The notes under the pieces are model-generated. The model saw only the letters and a list, made by a program, of their open reading frames with translations, did no database searches and was not told the DNA's origin. Below, piece by piece: positions 57,217-64,000 of a stretch of DNA of 64,000 nt (within the stretch, counting starts at the first letter, position 1; every line of letters starts with the position of its first letter). Made by a program: the position numbers and the translations under genes. Source of the DNA: Nigrospora sphaerica (lineage: Eukaryota > Ascomycota > Sordariomycetes > Amphisphaeriales > Apiosporaceae); NCBI GenBank assembly GCA_018287875.1, contig JAGVVL010000013.1, forward strand, positions 806,001-870,000, read 5' to 3'.

Positions 57217-60200
57217 ATGCCCGAAGACTCCGCTTTCAATATGACCAAGGTCATGCTCGCCAACAAGCACGACTGGCCTGAGTGGTTCGACGCGCTTCGC
57301 GTCGCCGCTGAGAGTCGGCTCATCTGGGATCTGATAAACCCAGACGCGGCGAACAGTGACTACTTCCTGGGGCCTCCTACAATGCCCAGTCGCCCCGTGA
57401 GGCCCCCTGAAGGTGACAACGCTTCGAAAGCGACATACGAACTCGAAAAGGAAGACTACACGCTCGCCTCTAGGGAGTACACCATGAAGAAGGCCTCCTG
57501 GGAAGCTTCACACAGTCACTACGTCGCTATGAGCCAATGGGTCGCGAACACTGTCAAGAAAGAGTACTCGATGGCGGCTCACAACCGACTGAGAGACCCC
57601 AAGGTCGCTTCGAAGCCCCCCAATGCTCCCACGTCGGACCTTCCAGATGTAGCCGAAATATCAGCAAATAAGCTACAGAGGCTCCTCAGAGAGCTCAAGA
57701 GTCAGTTCGAACCCGGCGAATCGTCTATCATCTCCCATCTCCAGGATCTTCTCCAGAAGAGTTACGAGACAGCGAAGCGTGGCAACATTGCTCCCGAAGT
57801 CTGGAACGCGGAATGGACCTCAATCCACGCCAAAGCAGTGGCTCATGAGCTACCCGAGGTCCAAGGGAACCAGGCAAAGAAGGCCTACCTCCGGGCCATC
57901 CGAGAGCGATTCGCTCCTCAGTGGGCTCAGCACCAGCTTGACGAACTTCTCGCTTCGGAAATCACGGGCAAAGAGAGTTTGACGCTATCTCAGCTGAACT
58001 CTATTTTCTTGGAGCAAGTCGCGCATGCGAAGACCAATCAAGGATCGAAGCATCGTTCGTTTACCGCTTTAGGAAGTGGAGACGCAGGTCAAGGTTCCTC
58101 TGGAACGTCTCGAGACACATCCGGCAACACCGGAAACCCGAAGGCCTGTCCGTGTGCGAAAACTCACGCCTGGGCACCAACAGATTGTCGCAGATTGGAG
58201 TACGCTGTTAGAGGGACTGCAAGGCCCCTTGCTGACGGATCCCCGTACGGCCCAGTTTCAGAACGCCACGTCCAAGCTATTCGACGCAGACTCCAGGATT
58301 CAAAGTGGACGTCGCTCCGTAAGACTATCGAGAAGCTTGGCTGGAACTCCAACACCCCACAAGGACTCTCACAGACTATCTCAGCTGTGGGTATTAATTT
58401 AGACCTCCTTAAGCCAGACCCCACTGTTAACCTTGCGGTGACAGTGATGCTGGGCCCTCACACGCTATCTACGTCCACGGTCCTTGACACAGGAGGCTCG
58501 TCGCACCTTGTCAACGACCATGCCCTGCTACTGGAAGGATCCTTCGTCCCTGCTCCCCCTGGGAGAGTAGTGGAAGCGGGAACCTCTTCTTTTAGCATCA
58601 AGGGGACTGGGACACGCGTGATGAAGGGGGCCCTCAACAGGAAAGGCGGTATGAAGGTGGATCTGGTGCTACAAAATGTAGACCTTGTGGAAGGATTCCA
58701 TACCAATATTATCTCAGCGGCCTTGCTACGCGTCGCTGGGGTATGGTATTGCGGTGAAGACAACACTCTGAACATTGGGCCGAAGCATAATAGCACTGTG
58801 GTGCGACAGTTGAAGGTAGTTGGGAATTTGTCGTTCATGGAATACACTCCACTTTACCATTATTCCGAAGCATCTCAGCTGCCCTCAGCACCGTCTGGAA
58901 CCGTGAGATCGTTTACAGCGCTGCGCAGAGCTCCCACAGGAGAGGAACAGGTCAGAAGACCAATTATAAGAAAGGACTCAGAAACGCTGTGGCACGCTAG
59001 GACTGGACACCTGGGCGTCACAGCTCTGAGGAGGCTTCCGGAGCGAAGTCAGAACGTTGGCATAATCGGTGGGCCAATGGAGACCTGTGAGATTTGCAGG
59101 CTGGCGCATGCCAAGCGCGTTGTCAGCCGAAACCTTACGGAGCGAGCCCCAAGGCCCTTTTACAAGGTCCTCTGGGATCTGTTCGACTACCCAAGAGGTT
59201 ACGACGCGTCTCAGTGGCTCCTGGTACTTAAGGATGACTATAGCGGAAAGCTGTGGTCGTTTCCGATACCTACCAAGGCCCATACGCAGCTATTCAACAT
59301 CATCAGAAGCTTTGAAAGGCATGTTCTCAGGCGCTACAACCTACACATCAATATCCTCAAACACGACGGGGAGAAGGGAGTGATAGCGATCCAAGGCATG
59401 ACCGAATATCAACGCTGGGCGCAGGAGGAGGGTATCGAGCTATAAATCTCGCCTCCTTACACGCACGAACCGAATGGAGGCCCTGAACGGGCCGGCCAGG
59501 AGGTCGTGGTGCGCGCGCTCAAGATGCTGAAGCATGCCAACCTTCCTGAAGTGCTATGGCCAGAGGCTGCGATGGCTGCAACAAAGCTAATCAACATGTC
59601 ACCAGCCAAGTCACAGCGCTTCAGAAGCCCGGATGAGGTGCTATTCGAATGGTTCCAGGATCACTCGAAGCACTACGGGACCCTTACAGTACGATCATTC
59701 CAGACAGACCTCAGACCAGACTGGTCAGGGATCTATATCTTTGGATGCAAAGCCTTCGTTCTCCATACAAAGCGTGCCGCAGGGGTTGACAAGCGAGCTT
59801 TCAAGGTTCAGTTCAGGGGTCAGATAGGATATCTGGTGGGCTACGCAGCCTCCAATATCTACAGAATCTGGCTACCAAAGCACGGCAGAGTCATCCAGAC
59901 GCGCGACGTCACTTTCGACGAGACGCAATTCTACAAAAGCGGAGAGACGCCCAGGCTAGAGCCCGAGGTACTAGAGTACCTTGAGGTTCAACCGGCAGAC
60001 ATTCCGCTAAGCGACAGTGGCTTCACACGAGATACAATGCACTTATGGGAACAGCTGGAGCAACTGGATGACGAAACCGTTCCGACGCTACGTCCTGATC
60101 AGCCTTCAGCAGCGCCGCAACCGCTGTTGGAGGCCTCAGGGGACGCTGAAGCAACCGAGGGGCCAGTCGACAAGAACTCGGGGGTGGAAAGCGCTTCTGA

Positions 60201-62400
60201 AGGCCTACCAGGTGCTCATGAGTCTGGCAGGCTGGATACGCAAGCTGGAGTTCTTACTCCGAGACCCTCGCCAGGACCTGGGGTCACAGATGAGAACGCT
60301 GACATAACATTCGCTGGCCAAGGCCAACGCCAGGATGCAGCGGATGCGCACAGGCCTGGAGAAGCGTCACACGACCGACCCAGGAACACACCGGATACGT
60401 CCGATGAGACGATCCTAGAAGAGATCATTGTTCGACTACCAGAAGAGCATCAAAGTCCTGCTGAGGAGCGATCCCAGTCAGGCAGGAGATCCAGCGCAAG
60501 GCCACCCTCCCTAGAGCGGTCAACTTAGAGGAGACGCGTGAGGATCAGTGACAGAAGGCGACGGAGACCATGGAACTACAATTTCATGGCAGTCGAATAC
60601 AGGCCTGAGGAGATACTGCTACAGGAGACTGATCAACTCGAAGCGCTTCTCGGGACCTTTCTCAGTGGAGAAGACATCGTTCAATACAGCGATTCGTTCC
60701 ACAGGACGACTCATGCACGCGTTTTTGCGGCAAGTCGCTCACAGCAAGCCTTGGGGCGAGACACTGCAGAGGAAGCGGGTGATCCACTCACAAAGGACCC
60801 TCCACCTCGACACTGGCATGAATTAGCTACTCATCCCAGGGGAGACCTCTTCAGGGCAGCCTCAATGGTGGAATTCAAGAAGGCGGAGGACATGGGCGCT
60901 TGGCAGCCTGTCCGACGAGCTCCAGGGATGTTCGTGCTGCCAGTGAAATGGGTCTGGACCGACAAATTCGACGAGAATAACGTCCATATCCGCTGCAAGG
61001 CGCGCATCTGCGTCCGCGGAGACAAACAGGCAAAGAACTCCCTGGAAAGCACCTACGCAGCTACACTAGCGGCCAGGTCCTTCCGCATTATTGTCGCTGT
61101 TGCAGCCCACTTCGGCTGGGACATCAGACAACATGACGTCGTTAACGCGTTTCTTAACGCTCTTTTCGACAAAGGAGCTGAACCTATCTACGTGGAATAC
61201 CCTCCAGGATTCCAACGGGAAGGCTACGTTCTCTAGCTCCTCAGGGCCTTTTATGGACTACGGGAATCACCAGTCCTCTGGTTCCGAGACTTCTCTAGCA
61301 CGCTGGAGAGGCTTGGAATGCGATCAACTCCAGAGGAACCATGTCTATACTTTAACGAGAAGCGCACGATATTTGTGGTCTTCTACGTTGACGACTTCCT
61401 CGTCTGCAACCATCCGGGGCACCGACAAGAAGCAGATCAGCTCATAGAAGCCCTGAAAAGCACCTACGAACTAAAAGAGCAAGGAGACGTCCAGTACTAC
61501 CTGGGCGTCAGGGTCCTCAGAGAGCGAAAGGATAGCCTGCTGTGGATATGCCACGATGCGTACCTAGAGAAGGTGGCCAAGAGATTCGGACTCTGTGAAG
61601 GACGAGTACCAGCTACACCACTGCCATAAACGGAGCTCCAGACGCCCTCGGGGGTGACTGCGCCAAAACACAGGATCAAGGCGTTCCAGGAGCGCGTCGG
61701 GAGCATCCTATATAGCGCAATTATGGTCAGACCAGACCTAGCGTTCGCAGCGTCGCAGCTATCTCGTCACTTAACGAATCCCTCTCAGGACCACCTAGAG
61801 GCAGCGGACTGGTGTATTCGGTACGCCTATAGCACCAGATACGTGGCCATACGCTACGGCAAGCCGGCATTACCCCCGGAAGTTCAACAAGGAGCACCGC
61901 AAGCTATTATTATCTCGTCAGACGCGTCCTTCGCGGATGATCCGGTAACAAGGCGCTCCTCGCAAGGCTACCTTATCCAACTGTTTGGAGGACCAGTCGC
62001 CTGGAAGGCAAGCCGGCAAGCTACAGTCACCACGTCGACGACGGAAGCAGAGCTTCTAGCGCTCAGCGAGACAGCTAAAGAAACGATCGCTTTACAGCGG
62101 TTCTTCGAGGCGATCCAACTAGTGCTTAAAACGCCGTTTAGCATAGGCTGCGACAACCAACAGACCATCCGCCTGGTCGTAGGTAACTCGGAAAGGATAT
62201 CCACGAAGCTACGCCATGTGGACATCCACAACCTATGGCTACGCCAGGAGCACGCTAAAGGCCAGTTCCAGCTTACCTATGTGCCCACAGCTGACATACC
62301 AGCCGACGGTTTAACGAAGAATCTATCCAGACCAAAGTTTGAACACTTCAGGAGTCTTCTTAACCTACAGGACATCAGACAAGCGGTAGAGAAAGCGTGA
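57217..62400 (+). pseudogene. copia gag-pol polyprotein with four in-frame stops
   Basis: One frame runs from the ATG at 57217 to the TGA at 62398-62400 (about 1727 codons), broken only by stops at 59443 (TAA), 60526 (TAG), 61234 (TAG) and 61627 (TAA). Order: gag with a CxCxxxHxxxxxxC knuckle near 58150; aspartic protease VLDTGGSSHLVND near 58480; integrase HxH...CxxC (LWHARTGHLG, CEICRLAHAKR, 58990-59120) and the core beyond; reverse transcriptase from about 60870 with FYVDDFLVC near 61380; RNase H with SSDASFADD and STTEAELLALSE, 61915-62075. Integrase before RT marks Ty1/copia. Each stop can be explained by a single C-to-T change (CAA or CAG). There are no frameshifts. Confidence 0.9.
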
Positions 62401-62434
62401 GAGACTCGATTCAAGACGTCAATTCAAGGGGAGG

Positions 62435-63172
62435 GTCCGGGATTCGAACCCGGCGCCCGCCAGGATGACCAGCAGCCGAGTTTTCAAAGCAACAAATCGG
62501 AGAACCAGGAAGACGGCTTCCAGAGGGCGCGAGAAGCGACAGGGCTACTCATCCTGCTCCTCTCCGTCTTCCTCGGGGTCATCGGGGCCCTCAACCTGCT
62601 CAAGGAACATCTGTAGCTCCTCGTCCATCGCGGAAAGCGAGGAGCTCTCCTCCTTGTCTCCCTCGTCTTCCCCTCCTCGTCCTCCTCTTTCTCCAAAGAG
62701 CCCTCGGCGGCATCAGTGCGCTTCTGGTTGCCCTTGGTGGGCGTCGCCTTCTTGCGCTCATCAACGTCAGGAGGCGTGGCAGGCTCCGGAGAGCCCATGA
62801 AGCCCTCCGGGGTCCCGCCACGCCCCGGCCAAGAAATGAGACGGGCCGAGAGCGTCGATATCTAGGAGCGTGCGCACGGTGGCGCGGAGAGAGTCGACCA
62901 GAGCCTATAGCCAGTCAGCAACCGCCACAAGCGACATAATAACATGCAGAGACTTACTTGGCGGTACTGGCCGCGAGGGCGCGTCATAGCGCGGAAGAGG
63001 TGGCGAGCCGGCACCAAAGCGACGGCGGGGACGGGCGTGCAGCTACAAGACAGCGTCAACAGGCTTCCAATGGACAATGGACAACAATCGATCCGGTGAC
63101 ATCTACGGCGGAAGACATGCCTCACAAGCTACAACTAGCGAGGCTAGGTCAGGAAGCAGGCCGACTGCTTCC
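62435..63172 (-). other. Extra segment in the copia 3' region, possibly captured host sequence
   Basis: About 740 bp between the end of pol and the polypurine tract, longer than usual for copia elements. On the minus strand it has an intron-like unit (GTAAGT donor at 62957, GCTGAC branch, TATAG acceptor at 62905; 53 nt) and a highly acidic, Glu/Asp-rich frame around 62800-62550. At its pol-proximal end, 62440-62450 is a perfect minus-strand B-box (ggttcgaatcc) inside a tRNA T-arm-like hairpin. No family recognised. Confidence 0.45.
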
Positions 63173-63173
63173 T

Positions 63174-63180
63174 GAGGGGG
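63174..63180 (+). other. Polypurine tract of the copia element
   Basis: gaggggg lies two bases before the 3' LTR, the normal position for the plus-strand primer. Confidence 0.6.
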
Positions 63181-63182
63181 TG

Positions 63183-63369
63183 TGTCGCGCCGTGAGGCCA
63201 TTCCCAAGGTCGACAACCTATTAGTGGGATCACGTGAGAAGCTCCACAGGAGTCTTGGCAAGCTTCAGTATATAGTCTGCCATGTCTGGCATCTTTCCTT
63301 GCGTTGGTTTCCTTTAATGAACAACCTTGAAGTCCGTTTCTATCCTGCCAGTGCCGCTGTGGTGCGACA
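63183..63369 (+). repeat. 3' LTR of the copia element
   Basis: Identical to the 5' LTR over 187 bp and followed directly by the tatat target duplication. Confidence 0.93.
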
Positions 63370-64000
63370 TATATTAATAAGAAGTTCCCCTTAGCACAGT
63401 GGACCTACAAGGCGCAGCCAGACAGGTGCCATATCACGATCCAGCTGCTAGACGGTCCTATAACGGTTATCTGCATATACTCGCCTCCCCTTAGGTCCAC
63501 TAGCAGATCGGACCTACCCGCTATCGAAGCCCTCTATACCGAACCCCAGCTAAGACAAACAGTCCTCGTGGGAGACTTCAACGTCCACCACCCCGTCTGG
63601 GGAGGATATAATGTCCAACCCTATAATACAGCCAACACGCTGCTCCAGCTAGCAGAATCCTGGAGACTCTAGCTGATCACCCCCCTTAGAACACCGACAT
63701 AGACTCGAAGAGGGTACATGGACTCCACAATCGACTTAGCGTGGACCACGGACGATCTCCGAGCTGCCTACGACGGGTATGCCCCTTTTTCTGGATCCGA
63801 TCACCTCCCCCAGGTGATACGCGTGGCTGGACTCTATACAGACCGCCAAGACAGGCCACGACGCAGCTGGAAAACAGCTGACTATAACTAGGCGAAGGTA
63901 GAAGCGGCACACCTACCACAGCCAGGGCGACTCGAGACACCAGAAGAAATCGATAGCTACACTGAAACGTTAACTAAGGAGCTAACTCGGATAGCCGACT

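Larger units (their letters stand above)
56882..63369 (+). mobile_element. Ty1/copia retrotransposon with identical LTRs
   Basis: 6.49 kb with 187-bp LTRs (56882-57068 and 63183-63369) that I compared base by base and found identical, TG...CA ends, and a tatat duplication (56877-56881, 63370-63374). Inserted in LINE copy D. The internal region has a primer site at 57069, a pol frame at 57217-62400, and an unusual 0.75-kb segment before the polypurine tract. Confidence 0.93.
55211..64000 (+). mobile_element. Tad-like LINE, copy D, interrupted by a copia element and cut by the window end
   Basis: Starts with the same 5' end as copies A and B (ctttttcgaaaccgacccc), gag-like ORF from 55321, Cys/His knuckles near 56250-56420. 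It is interrupted at 56881/63370 by the copia element and resumes with the endonuclease domain at 63375, running past 64000. Numerous C-to-T type stops. It is more diverged from A and B than these are from each other. Confidence 0.85.

Noticed and set aside
62428..62500. Minus-strand tRNA gene
   Set aside because: The T-arm and B-box are perfect, but no 5' acceptor strand or D-arm pairs with it at tRNA distance; at most a 3' tRNA fragment.
1..64000. CRISPR arrays, bacterial operons or Shine-Dalgarno sites
   Set aside because: No direct-repeat arrays were seen, and spliceosomal introns throughout show a eukaryotic genome.

Overview
The window is from a filamentous ascomycete (Pezizomycotina). 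Host genes are GC-rich and carry short introns (49-134 nt) with CTRAC-type branch points. Transposons are long and riddled with TAG/TAA stops of the kind left by repeat-induced point mutation (RIP). The class cannot be fixed from the sequence alone; Sordariomycetes or Dothideomycetes are both possible.

The non-repetitive part is a polyketide gene cluster of the norsolorinic acid / sterigmatocystin / dothistromin type. Its core is an 8-exon non-reducing PKS at 18697-25855 (SAT-KS-MAT-PT-ACP-ACP-TE, 2234 aa by my splicing) resembling PksA/StcA. Around it lie the divergent regulator pair aflS/aflR (2615-6614), an AflD/Nor-1-type ketoreductase (6935-7942), a StcC-like peroxidase (10095-11069), three P450s (743-2429 CYP60/65-type; 16030-17730 AvnA/StcF-like; 36049-37823 VerA/StcS-like), an EthD-domain protein (38070-38471), a StcT-like GST (38623-39431), a small DUF4267-like membrane protein (8570-8950) and the 5' part of another SDR (1-324). 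Matches to the AflR consensus TCGN5CGR lie upstream of the PKS/P450 pair, aflD, the DUF4267 gene and the VerA-like P450, which supports one regulon. No fatty-acid synthase subunits (HexA/HexB type), versicolorin B synthase, Ver-1 or O-methyltransferase enzymes are present, so the pathway is incomplete here.

The cluster is split by two transposon islands. Island 1 (11.2-15.3 kb) holds two pogo/Fot1-type DNA transposons with TIRs and a 107-bp LINE stub with a 13-bp target duplication. Island 2 (26.3-36.0 kb) holds solo LTRs of several families, one split by a 5.7-kb LINE and one split by another solo LTR. Right of the GST gene, 40.3-64.0 kb is almost all repeats: two near-full-length Tad-like LINEs in inverted orientation, a third LINE of the same family running off the window, and inside it a young Ty1/copia element (56882-63369) with identical 187-bp LTRs but four stops in pol. 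One small host gene (51611-51875) sits among these repeats.

Functionally, AflR with its co-activator AflS would switch on the PKS and tailoring genes. The PKS would make norsolorinic acid anthrone from a hexanoyl starter. AflD and the P450s would carry the anthraquinone through averantin-type and later versicolorin-type steps. The final product cannot be read from this window.
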